A stretch of 64,000 bases of DNA, taken from Thermocrinis albus DSM 14484 (lineage in GTDB: Bacteria; Aquificota; Aquificia; Aquificales; Aquificaceae). The notes beneath the pieces were generated by a model, which had not been told where the DNA came from, did not search any database, and worked only from the letters and a program-made list of their open reading frames with translations. The stretch lies in the NCBI RefSeq assembly GCF_000025605.1, contig NC_013894.1:481529-545528 (forward strand), written 5' to 3'. Below, one piece after another: positions 42,292 to 50,182 of this stretch (positions are counted from its first letter, which is position 1; each line of letters starts with the position of its first letter). Position numbers and translations under genes: made by a program.

Positions 42292-43524
42292 ATGGCAAAG
42301 GTGAAGGGGCTCAGGTGCAGAGAGTGTGGAAGAGAGTACCCTGCAGAGCCCATCCACGTGTGTGAGTTCTGCTTCGGCCCGCTGGAGGTGGAGTACGATT
42401 ACGATCTTATAAGGAATACTGTAAGTAGGGAGAAGATAGAGAGAGGTCCCAAGAGTCTGTGGAGATACGTAGATCTACTTCCCGTAGAGGAGCCTAAGGT
42501 AGGACTTACAGCCGGTTTCACTCCCCTTAGGAAAGCGGAGAATCTGGGTAAAGTGTTGGGTCTTAAGGAGCTTTACATAAAAGACGACTCGGTGAACCAC
42601 CCCACCCTCTCCTTCAAAGACCGAGTAGTTTCGGTAGCTCTCTCCAAAGCGGTGGAGTTCGGATTTGACACTGCCGCTTGCGCTTCCACAGGTAATCTGG
42701 CCAACTCGGTGGCTGCCCACAGTGCACAAGCCGGACTTAACTGTTACGTTTTCATACCTGCCAATCTGGAAACCCAGAAGATATACGGTAGCCTTGTCTA
42801 CAGCCCCACGGTGGTGGCGGTGGAAGGTAACTACGACGATGTCAACAGACTATGCTCTGAGATAGCCAACGAACTTAACTGGGCTTTTGTTAACATCAAC
42901 ATAAGACCCTACTATGCGGAAGGTTCTAAAACCCTAGCCTTTGAGGTGGCTGAACAGTTAGGTTGGCGTGCACCCGATGCGGTAGTGGCTCCCGCTGCCT
43001 CTGGTTCCTTAGTCACCAAGATATGGAAAGGATTTAAAGAGCTGCGCATGGTGGGTCTAATAGACGGAAAACTTCCCCGTGTCTACGGCGCTCAAGCGGA
43101 GGGATGTTCCCCCATAGCTCAAGCGTGGAAGGAGGGGAGAGACTACATAAAACCTGTAAAACCCAACACTATAGCCAAGTCCATAGCTATAGGCAACCCA
43201 GCTGATGGTATATATGCTCTCGCCGTTACCAGAGAGAGCGGTGGAGAGTGGGAAACAGCTACCGACGAAGAGATCATAGAGGGTATCAAGCTCCTTGCTG
43301 AAACAGAAGGAATATTTACAGAAACGGCAGGTGGTACCACCGTAGCTGTTCTCAAGAAACTGGCTCAAAGAGGTGTTTTTAGACCCGACGAAGTGGTGGT
43401 GGTTTACATAACAGGCAACGGGTACAAAACAATGGAAGTTCTGGAAGGGCATCTGAAGGATGTGGTTAGGATAAAACCCACTTTGGCAGATTTCAGGGAC
43501 AAGATACTGGTGAGGGTTCCTTGA
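42292..43524 (+). CDS. thrC: threonine synthase with N-terminal zinc ribbon
   Basis: 410 residues. The first ~45 hold a four-Cys ribbon (LRCRECGREYP and CEFCFGPL). The PLP-dependent fold-type II body has its Lys in LSFKDRVVSVALSKA (~115), a phosphate-binding CASTGNLANSVAAH and, towards the end, VVVYITGNGYKTM. It forms threonine from O-phosphohomoserine. A shorter homologue without the ribbon lies at 53232, so the window has two. The stop overlaps the next gene's TTG start (TTGA). Confidence 0.92.
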   Translation: MAKVKGLRCRECGREYPAEPIHVCEFCFGPLEVEYDYDLIRNTVSREKIERGPKSLWRYVDLLPVEEPKVGLTAGFTPLRKAENLGKVLGLKELYIKDDSVNHPTLSFKDRVVSVALSKAVEFGFDTAACASTGNLANSVAAHSAQAGLNCYVFIPANLETQKIYGSLVYSPTVVAVEGNYDDVNRLCSEIANELNWAFVNINIRPYYAEGSKTLAFEVAEQLGWRAPDAVVAPAASGSLVTKIWKGFKELRMVGLIDGKLPRVYGAQAEGCSPIAQAWKEGRDYIKPVKPNTIAKSIAIGNPADGIYALAVTRESGGEWETATDEEIIEGIKLLAETEGIFTETAGGTTVAVLKKLAQRGVFRPDEVVVVYITGNGYKTMEVLEGHLKDVVRIKPTLADFRDKILVRVP

Positions 43525-43958
43525 AAAGGCTCTGGGTTCTCTTCCTCTTGTTTCTCTGGGCCTGCTCACCTAAGGACTCCCTGCCGCCCGTCAAGGTTCT
43601 GGACCTAAAGGGCAGGCAGGTAAATCTCGACTCCTTCAGGGGAAGACCAGTTATCCTCTACGTATGGAGTAGAACATGTGCCGGACACGCCACCCAGCTT
43701 TCCCTTCTCCATGAGCTGGCACAGCGGAGAAAAGATCTCACCGTTATCTCTTATGCCATAGCCATGGACCCTGCCGCTGTATCCCAAAGCTACCTTTCTC
43801 TGGGCTTAAAACCCAGCTTTATCACCCTGGTGGATCCTGAGGTGAAGATCTCCGAGTACTACACCATAACCTTTCTCCCTTCCACCTTTTTCTTTGACGA
43901 GAGAGGAAGACTGGTAAAGATCTACGCGGGATTACCCTACGACAGTTTTATAAAATAA
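43521..43958 (+). CDS. TlpA/ResA-like thioredoxin-fold lipoprotein with a single active-site Cys
   Basis: 145 residues. A lipoprotein signal ends LWACS (Cys ~15), then a TlpA-like fold: DLKGRQVNLDSFRGRPVILYVW, a late cis-Pro loop FLPSTFFFDERGRLV. The usual WCxxC is changed to WSRTC, so only the second Cys remains; it cannot perform a normal dithiol exchange. It starts with TTG overlapping the TGA of thrC. The next gene is a cytochrome c assembly protein, so a role in haem or cytochrome maturation, or as a chaperone for copper/haem, is likely but inferred. Confidence 0.8.
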   Translation: MKRLWVLFLLFLWACSPKDSLPPVKVLDLKGRQVNLDSFRGRPVILYVWSRTCAGHATQLSLLHELAQRRKDLTVISYAIAMDPAAVSQSYLSLGLKPSFITLVDPEVKISEYYTITFLPSTFFFDERGRLVKIYAGLPYDSFIK

Positions 43959-43963
43959 CCTGC

Positions 43964-44698
43964 ATGCTGGATCTGTGCTTAGGGGTGTACTTTCTGTCCT
44001 TCTTGGCAGGCCTCATACAGAGGAGACTAGGCATCTTCCTTTTGACATTGAGTGTCACTTTGTATCTTCTTTACTTTATCCGGCTTTTTTACACGCTGAA
44101 GAGTTTTCCCTATGCTAACCTGTACGGTGTCCTCTCGGTGGCAGGCAACGTAACTGTAGCCGTGTTTTTACTTATGTCGATAAAGTTCAGAGACATAGCA
44201 CGGTTCCCCTACCTGATGGGTGTGGTGGGTTTCATGTCCACCCTCCTCACTTACCCTGCCGAACAGTCTCCCTACAGAAGTCTCCTTTACTCCCTACACG
44301 TTATGACGGCGGTAATCAGCTACGTGTCCGCCGTTATAGGGGGTACCCTTGCAGCAACTCGCTTGCTGTTGGAGTGGGAACTCAAGAGAAAGAAAAGCCC
44401 TTCCCTTTTCATGCCTCTTGATCTCCTCAGATCCTCTGAGAAGATATCGGTGAACATCACCTTTGTGATGCTAACCTTCACTATGGTACTGGGAAGCCTA
44501 TGGACCAGAAGTTACTTTGGGAGACACTGGATAGACGATCCCAAACTGGTGGCGAGCCTGGCCCTGTGGTTCTACTACGCCCTTTTGTCTCACATGAACC
44601 TTCTGAAGAAAATCTCACCCAAAAGGTTCTCCATAGGCCTGTTGATAGGTACATTACTGATGATGATGAACCTTTTCTTGGTGAGACATGCTGTATAA
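43964..44698 (+). CDS. cytochrome c assembly protein (CcsA/CcmC family)
   Basis: 244 residues, about eight TM segments. The family features are a conserved His in SLLYSLHVMTAVISYVS and the region GSLWTRSYFGRHWIDDPKL, which is the WWD-like haem-handling stretch with variation. CcsA moves haem across the membrane for attachment to c-type cytochromes together with CcsB/ResB, which is not in the window. It is 5 nt after the thioredoxin-like lipoprotein and overlaps aroK by 11 nt. Confidence 0.83.
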   Translation: MLDLCLGVYFLSFLAGLIQRRLGIFLLTLSVTLYLLYFIRLFYTLKSFPYANLYGVLSVAGNVTVAVFLLMSIKFRDIARFPYLMGVVGFMSTLLTYPAEQSPYRSLLYSLHVMTAVISYVSAVIGGTLAATRLLLEWELKRKKSPSLFMPLDLLRSSEKISVNITFVMLTFTMVLGSLWTRSYFGRHWIDDPKLVASLALWFYYALLSHMNLLKKISPKRFSIGLLIGTLLMMMNLFLVRHAV

Positions 44699-45188
44699 TC
44701 GCGTTTTTCTGGTGGGTTTTATGTGTAGCGGGAAATCTACCGTAGGGAGAGAACTGGCCCATACCCTTGGATGGGAGTTTGTGGATGTGGACGAAGAGAT
44801 ACAAAGACAGGAGAACAACACCGTTGCAGGTATTTTTCAGGAGAAAGGTGAAGCCTACTTCAGAAACTTAGAGTTACAAGTTCTCACCCAGCTTTCCCAA
44901 AGGAACAGACTGGTGATAAGTACAGGAGGTGGTTTAGGTGCCAATCCTGTGGCCATGGAGCTTATGAAGAACAAAGGTCTTGTAGTGTGGCTAGATATAC
45001 CCTTTCAGGAGTTTTTAGAGAGATGCAAAGGAGATGAAAACAGACCTCTTCTGAAAAAGAGTTTAGAAGAAATACAACTCATCTACCAAAAGAGAAAGGA
45101 GGTTTACAGAGAGGCACATCTGCACCTGGATGCCACCAAAGATGTTCCTTCCATCGTGAAAGAGATTGTTGGCTTTCTCAACAGATGA
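44688..45188 (+). CDS. aroK: shikimate kinase
   Basis: 166 residues, the normal size. The P-loop is VFLVGFMCSGKSTVGREL (GxxxxGKS/T), DVDEEIQ carries the shikimate-binding Asp, VISTGGGLGANP binds substrate and ENRPLL is in the lid region. It phosphorylates shikimate. Start at the ATG 44688 inside the end of the ccsA-like gene. The last 11 nt overlap sbcC, which converges. Confidence 0.95.
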   Translation: MLYNRVFLVGFMCSGKSTVGRELAHTLGWEFVDVDEEIQRQENNTVAGIFQEKGEAYFRNLELQVLTQLSQRNRLVISTGGGLGANPVAMELMKNKGLVVWLDIPFQEFLERCKGDENRPLLKKSLEEIQLIYQKRKEVYREAHLHLDATKDVPSIVKEIVGFLNR

Positions 45189-48039
45189 TTCTCACTTCTG
45201 ATCGGTCACCTCTTCTGATGACCTCTATCCTCTGATCAAACTTCTCCGCCATATCCTCCAGGTGTGTTATGATGCCTACCAGTCTTCCACTGTTACTCTT
45301 TATGTTCTCAAAAGGTCCTTCCAAGGTTTCCCTCGTTTCCCTGTCCAGAGATCCAAAACCTTCGTCTATAAAGAGGCTTTCGAGGGGAGCCTTCTGGGAT
45401 ATTATGTCACTGACGCCGAAGGCTAAAGCAAGACTGGCCAAAAAGGTTTCTCCACCACTTAGGGTTTCTACAGGCCTTGTGTGACCCGAAGACATGTCTC
45501 TCACCATAAGATCCCCACCCTCCAAGACAAAGTAGTAACTTCCTCCCGAAAACCTCTCCAGATACTCATTAGCCCTATTAACCACTATCTCCATCACGTA
45601 GGTACCTATAAAGTCAGGAAATCTGTCGCTTCTAAAGTCTTCCGCCAGCTTTTCATAAATTGCGAGTTCTTCTATCAAACATCTCAGTTCCTCCTCCTTC
45701 CTCCTAAGCTCCACACTGAAACTCTTGACTCTGTTTATCCTCTCTTCCAAAGCTCCCAACTCACGCTGTTTTTCTTCCAAATCCTTTTCTACCTCATCTT
45801 TCTCTTTGATTATCTCTACGCTACTCCTCACCTGCGGTAAAGAGCTCAGTTTCTCATACAGCTCTTCCTTTCTCTTTTCCAAAAGGCTTCTTCTGTTTCT
45901 GTACTCCTCTATCTTTTCCCTCACCTCTTTCATCTCTTCCTCAGACATGATAAACTTCTTAACTTCGTCAAGATGATAGTATTTCTCTAAAACAGGTTTT
46001 AGCTTCCCTACAACATCCAACTTCTCCCTTTCCAACTCCTCTAGCCTTTTCCTCAAAGTATCCAGCTCAACTTTTGTCATCTGAAGGAGGTTTTCCTTTC
46101 CCTGTAACTCCTCCCTCAGTTTTTCGTAGCGATCTATTACCTTCTTCTTCTTCATCTCCAGTTCTTCTTTCTGATTTCTTAGGTAGGTGGTGGAAGGGAC
46201 GTCACCTACAAACTCGCTAAGTTCAGATAGTTCCTTCTCTAGCTCAGCTTTTCTGGTTTTAAGATGATTAACCCTCTCGTCAAGGCGCGCCATCTCTTGG
46301 GTTAGAGTCTCGTACTCTTTTCTGAGCTCTTCGTAGCGTGTCTGTCCCTTAATGTACTTTTCTCTGAGCTCCTGCAGTTTTTTATAGTTTTCCTGAACTT
46401 TACTCCACAACTCCCAAAAACCTTCTGTAGTTGTACCTATCTTTTCCTTTATGGTCTGCAGTCTCCCTTTATACTCTTCCTTTTTCTGTTTAAGAGAAGC
46501 TATCTGTTCTGTAAGTTTGCTGATCTTATCCGCAATATGCTCTATCTTCTCGCGTAGCTCCCGGTAATCGGTGTCTATCTGGTCGGCGTGAACCTCCTCA
46601 ACTACGTGGCCACAGACTGGACAGATGTCGCCCTTTTTGAGGTTACTCCTAATCTTATGAACAAGGTACTCCTCTTCTTTCCTTCTTAGTGAACTTAGCT
46701 CCCCTTCTAAGTTTTTCTTCTCTTCCTCAAGACTTCTGAGAACCTCATCTATCTGACTGAGTTCTCTCTCTTTTTTCTCGTACTCCTTCACATCTTGCTG
46801 GAGTGTCTCCAGCCTTTTATACTCTCCTTCTGTACCCTCTAAAGATCTAAGCTCCTCTTCCCACTCTTTTAACAACCTCTTACCCTTTTCCAATCTTTCT
46901 TCCAGCTCACTTTTCCTTCGAAGTTTTTCTTCCTTCTCTTTTTCCCTCTCCAATAGTTCCTTATTGGTACGAATCATATCCTCCTTTAACTTATCCATTT
47001 GTTCAGCTTTTTGTATCTTCACTACAAGATCCTCTATCTCCCTTTCTATATCAGGTAGCTGTTCGTACTTTCTCTTTGCTTCTTGGTAAAGCTGGAGGGT
47101 TATATCATACTCGTGTTTATACTTTTCCAACTCATTCTGCTTTTTGTTGGACTCCCTCTTCTTATTCTTTATATCCTCCTCAATCCTGTCATAATGTTCC
47201 AGGTAACCTTTGTACTCTCGCAGATCCTCAGCTCTCTTCAGTTTCTCCTCCAGACTTCTTATCTCTTCCTCTTTTTCTATGAGAGATGTTAGCTGCTCTT
47301 CCACATCCAGTAGATCCTTCTGTAAACTTTCCCTTTCCTCTGCTTGTCTTAACTCACTTTCTAAAAGTTCCTTACGGGTTTTTAGCTCTTCTATCTCTTT
47401 CTTCAGTTCTCTTTCTCTTTGTTCAAGGTCAGGTAAGGATCCCAGTTCTTTTCTGCAATTTTCTATGTAAACCTTCAGATCTTCTGTTGCTTTCTTTCTT
47501 TTATCTTTCTCATCCTTTATGAGCCTTGTTAGTCCTTCTATTGTCTCCTCTATACCTATGAGTTTGTGGAGTATTTCCCTTCTTTCTACCGGTTTTGAAG
47601 GTTTCAAAAATCTGTCAAACTGTCCTTGAGGAAGCACCAAAACTTTTGTAAACACATCGTAGCTGAGACCTAAAAGATTCTCTACGTAGCTCTCCACATC
47701 CTTCGCCTTAAGGGGGAGAGGCCTAGAACCTTCGTAAAACCTAACATCTGACTTATCCTGGCTGTAGACCCTCTCCACAGCGTAACGCTTACCCTTTACG
47801 GAAAACTCTAAAAACACCCTCATACGTGACTCTCCCCGAGATATGACGTTTCTGTGGGCCGGCTTGCTTCCTTCTCTGGGCACTCTACCGTAAAGGGCAT
47901 AACATATGGCATCTACGATGCTGGATTTGCCGGATCCTGTTCTTCCTTGTATCACGAAGAAGTTCAAACATGAAAAATCTACCTCGTGTTCTCCTCGGAA
48001 TATACGGAAATTTTTTAGCTTAAGCCTGATGGGTCTCAT
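45178..48039 (-). CDS. sbcC: SbcC/Rad50 ATPase subunit
   Basis: 953 residues of typical SMC-like plan: N-terminal Walker A (IQGRTGSGKSSIVDAI, ~31-46), about 680 residues of coiled coil with the zinc hook CPVCGHVV in the middle (~475), and a C-terminal ATPase half with the signature LSGGETFLASLALAFG and Walker B SLFIDEGFGSLDRE. With SbcD it forms the nuclease that processes double-strand breaks and hairpins. It overlaps sbcD by 20 nt. Its AT-rich coiled coil generates many spurious antisense open frames. Confidence 0.96.
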   Translation of the reverse strand: MRPIRLKLKNFRIFRGEHEVDFSCLNFFVIQGRTGSGKSSIVDAICYALYGRVPREGSKPAHRNVISRGESRMRVFLEFSVKGKRYAVERVYSQDKSDVRFYEGSRPLPLKAKDVESYVENLLGLSYDVFTKVLVLPQGQFDRFLKPSKPVERREILHKLIGIEETIEGLTRLIKDEKDKRKKATEDLKVYIENCRKELGSLPDLEQRERELKKEIEELKTRKELLESELRQAEERESLQKDLLDVEEQLTSLIEKEEEIRSLEEKLKRAEDLREYKGYLEHYDRIEEDIKNKKRESNKKQNELEKYKHEYDITLQLYQEAKRKYEQLPDIEREIEDLVVKIQKAEQMDKLKEDMIRTNKELLEREKEKEEKLRRKSELEERLEKGKRLLKEWEEELRSLEGTEGEYKRLETLQQDVKEYEKKERELSQIDEVLRSLEEEKKNLEGELSSLRRKEEEYLVHKIRSNLKKGDICPVCGHVVEEVHADQIDTDYRELREKIEHIADKISKLTEQIASLKQKKEEYKGRLQTIKEKIGTTTEGFWELWSKVQENYKKLQELREKYIKGQTRYEELRKEYETLTQEMARLDERVNHLKTRKAELEKELSELSEFVGDVPSTTYLRNQKEELEMKKKKVIDRYEKLREELQGKENLLQMTKVELDTLRKRLEELEREKLDVVGKLKPVLEKYYHLDEVKKFIMSEEEMKEVREKIEEYRNRRSLLEKRKEELYEKLSSLPQVRSSVEIIKEKDEVEKDLEEKQRELGALEERINRVKSFSVELRRKEEELRCLIEELAIYEKLAEDFRSDRFPDFIGTYVMEIVVNRANEYLERFSGGSYYFVLEGGDLMVRDMSSGHTRPVETLSGGETFLASLALAFGVSDIISQKAPLESLFIDEGFGSLDRETRETLEGPFENIKSNSGRLVGIITHLEDMAEKFDQRIEVIRRGDRSEVRIIC

Positions 48040-49177
48040 GCTGAAGTCTCTCCAGTAGGGAGGCTAAAGTTTTCTTCACAGAAATGGGTGCTTCTTTACC
48101 ATGGAGACGCTTATGAAACTGATCGTACATAGAAAGAATGTTAAGGTCTGTGCTGAGCTCCGGCACCTCCTTCTCCCATCTGACACTGGTATCTTTTATT
48201 TGGACCCACACCAGCCTTTCACCCAGTATCCTCTGCACAAGGTCTTTCTTTACACCTATGCTGAAGTCCTCCTTGCTATCTTTTTCTAAGATGACCTTGA
48301 AGAGACCAGGCTTGTCTTTAAAAGGTTCTAAAACCCTCTCCGGACTTTCGCCTTTGGGTACAGTGACTTCGTAGAGTGGACGTTTTATATCCAGTTTTAT
48401 GGGATCTACCTTTACTCCATCCTGTTCCAGTACCACTAAATTTGCAAACTTGTCGTTTCCCTTTTCGGAAAAGTCCAGCTGGTAGAGGCTACCTGAGTAA
48501 TAGGTGAGAGAAGGTGCTGCTTTTATCTGTTGGTGACGATGTACGTGTCCTAAGGCCACGTAATGGAAACCGGGGGGTATCTGATCAGGCCTTATGGAGT
48601 AAAAGGGGCTCACAGATGACTCCTTCTCCGTTCCTGTATAAGAAGCTCCTTCCACCATGAGGTGGGCAAGGAGTATTCTGTAACGAGCATCTTTTACCGC
48701 ATGGGCCACTGCCTGCAGGTAGTTGCTCACCTTATGGGCGTAATCTCTACCTGCTGTTTCCTCCGCCTTGGTGATGACTTTTTCGTGGATGTAGGGTACG
48801 CAGGCTATTGCCAGATCTTCTATCCGGAAGATTATCTTTTCTACATCTTTCTCCGGCCTGTCGTAGGCATGTATGTTGGCCAGTTTTCTAAGGGGTTTGA
48901 AACTCTTTATGTTATCGTAAGGGTCATGATTCCCAGCTATCATAACCACATGCACTCTGTGGGTAGCTACATCCGTAAGAAACTCCATTATGAGATGCTT
49001 GGAATCTGCATCTATGGGGAACTTGTCGAAGATATCCCCGCCTATAAGGAGGATATCCACTCTTTCTTCTTTTAGGATACTTTTAACCTGCTCAAGGGCA
49101 TACTCAAGATCCTCGTTTCTACTGATACGGTTGATGGTTTTGCCTGCGTGCAGATCTGATATATGAAGTAACCTCAT
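48020..49177 (-). CDS. sbcD: SbcD/Mre11 nuclease subunit
   Basis: 385 residues. The calcineurin-like phosphoesterase motifs are all there: HISDLHAGK, GGDIFDKFP, IAGNHDPYD, LLAHLMVEG and GHVHRHQ, which bind two metal ions. It provides the nuclease activity of the SbcCD complex. Start MRLLHISDLH at 49177. It overlaps the LOG gene upstream by 4 nt and sbcC downstream by 20 nt, so the three are co-translated. Confidence 0.95.
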   Translation of the reverse strand: MRLLHISDLHAGKTINRISRNEDLEYALEQVKSILKEERVDILLIGGDIFDKFPIDADSKHLIMEFLTDVATHRVHVVMIAGNHDPYDNIKSFKPLRKLANIHAYDRPEKDVEKIIFRIEDLAIACVPYIHEKVITKAEETAGRDYAHKVSNYLQAVAHAVKDARYRILLAHLMVEGASYTGTEKESSVSPFYSIRPDQIPPGFHYVALGHVHRHQQIKAAPSLTYYSGSLYQLDFSEKGNDKFANLVVLEQDGVKVDPIKLDIKRPLYEVTVPKGESPERVLEPFKDKPGLFKVILEKDSKEDFSIGVKKDLVQRILGERLVWVQIKDTSVRWEKEVPELSTDLNILSMYDQFHKRLHGKEAPISVKKTLASLLERLQHETHQA

Positions 49178-49920
49178 GACTTCTTAGCCAACTTCAGTAC
49201 TTTTTCCAGCTTTTCAACAAGCGGATCAAAGGGATCCTTCTCCTTCAGCACCTTGAGGTTCTCCTTTGCGGTGGAGAGCACTATGGATATCACCTGGTCC
49301 GGATCGTGAGCCAGTTTTACCAGCTGGAGATCCTCCTCATCTATGGTGCCAAACTTAACCATAACTTCCTCCATGTACTTAAGAAGGGGTGTCCAGAATT
49401 CGGGACCATACAGAATTATGGGAAAGGGATGACTTTTGCCTGTTTGAATGAGGGTAAGAGCCTCAAAAAGTTCGTCAAAGGTACCAAAACCTCCGGGAAA
49501 TATCACATAAGCCATAGAGTACCTTAGAAGCATCACTTTTCTGACAAAGAAGTAATCGAAGGTCAAGGAGATAGTCTGGTATCTGTTGGGTTTCTGCTCA
49601 GTAGGTATCTCTATGTTGAGTCCTACCGACACAGTTCCAGCGTCGTAGGCTCCTCTGTTGGCCGCTTCCATTATACCTGGTCCCCCTCCTGTGATGATAT
49701 GAAAGCCCAGCTTTCCCAACATAAAAGCTGTTCTGTAGGCATGTTTGTAATAGACGTTATCTTCCTTCATCCTGGAGCTTCCGAAGAAGGTAACGGCAGG
49801 GCCTACGTTGGATAGTTGATCAAACCCCTCCACAAACTCGCTCATTATCTTGAGGACACGCCACGTGTCCCCCTGTTTTATCTTAAGCTCTTCTATAAGA
49901 CGTAACTTCTTACTGTTCAT
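49174..49920 (-). CDS. LOG-family phosphoribohydrolase
   Basis: 248 residues with a Rossmann-like lysine-decarboxylase-type fold. The two family motifs are GGGPGIMEAANRGA and FPGGFGTFDELFE (PGGxGTxxE), which cleave the nucleoside monophosphate. Plant LOG enzymes release free cytokinins; bacterial ones hydrolyse purine nucleotides such as AMP. The role here is not clear. It precedes sbcD with a 4-nt overlap and follows a small secreted His-rich protein. Confidence 0.88.
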   Translation of the reverse strand: MNSKKLRLIEELKIKQGDTWRVLKIMSEFVEGFDQLSNVGPAVTFFGSSRMKEDNVYYKHAYRTAFMLGKLGFHIITGGGPGIMEAANRGAYDAGTVSVGLNIEIPTEQKPNRYQTISLTFDYFFVRKVMLLRYSMAYVIFPGGFGTFDELFEALTLIQTGKSHPFPIILYGPEFWTPLLKYMEEVMVKFGTIDEEDLQLVKLAHDPDQVISIVLSTAKENLKVLKEKDPFDPLVEKLEKVLKLAKKS

Positions 49921-50167
49921 TTATGTCCTTTACCATACCCTCCAGTTTTAACAGTTCGCCTTCCTGAGGCTTGTTAATGTTATGGGAGTAACGGACCCTC
50001 TTTACAAACTTTTTGTGTTTCTTCTTATACTTATACTTATAACTCACCTTCACCTTATGGTGGTGGTGTTTCACCACCTTGTGGCGGTGAGCTTTGGCAT
50101 AACTGTCTACGGATGCTGAGAAGAGCCCCAGTGTAGCCACCAACAGGTAGGCCAACATTCTCCTCAT
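49910..50167 (-). CDS. small secreted His/Lys-rich protein
   Basis: 85 residues: a clear signal peptide (to SVDSYA, ~24), then a segment extremely rich in His, Lys and Tyr (HRHKVVKHHHHKVKV, YKYKYKKKHKK) and a short acidic tail. There are no Cys. The His cluster suggests metal binding in the periplasm, the Lys/Tyr run affinity for polyanions; neither is proved. It lies between the RND pump and the LOG gene on the same strand. Confidence 0.65.
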   Translation of the reverse strand: MRRMLAYLLVATLGLFSASVDSYAKAHRHKVVKHHHHKVKVSYKYKYKKKHKKFVKRVRYSHNINKPQEGELLKLEGMVKDINEQ

Positions 50168-50182
50168 GACAGTACCTCCTCC

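Noticed and set aside
45269-47522. Several Ser/Leu/Phe-rich open frames antisense to sbcC
   Set aside because: They reflect the Glu/Lys-rich coiled coil on the coding strand, which yields TTC/CTT-rich antisense reading frames.
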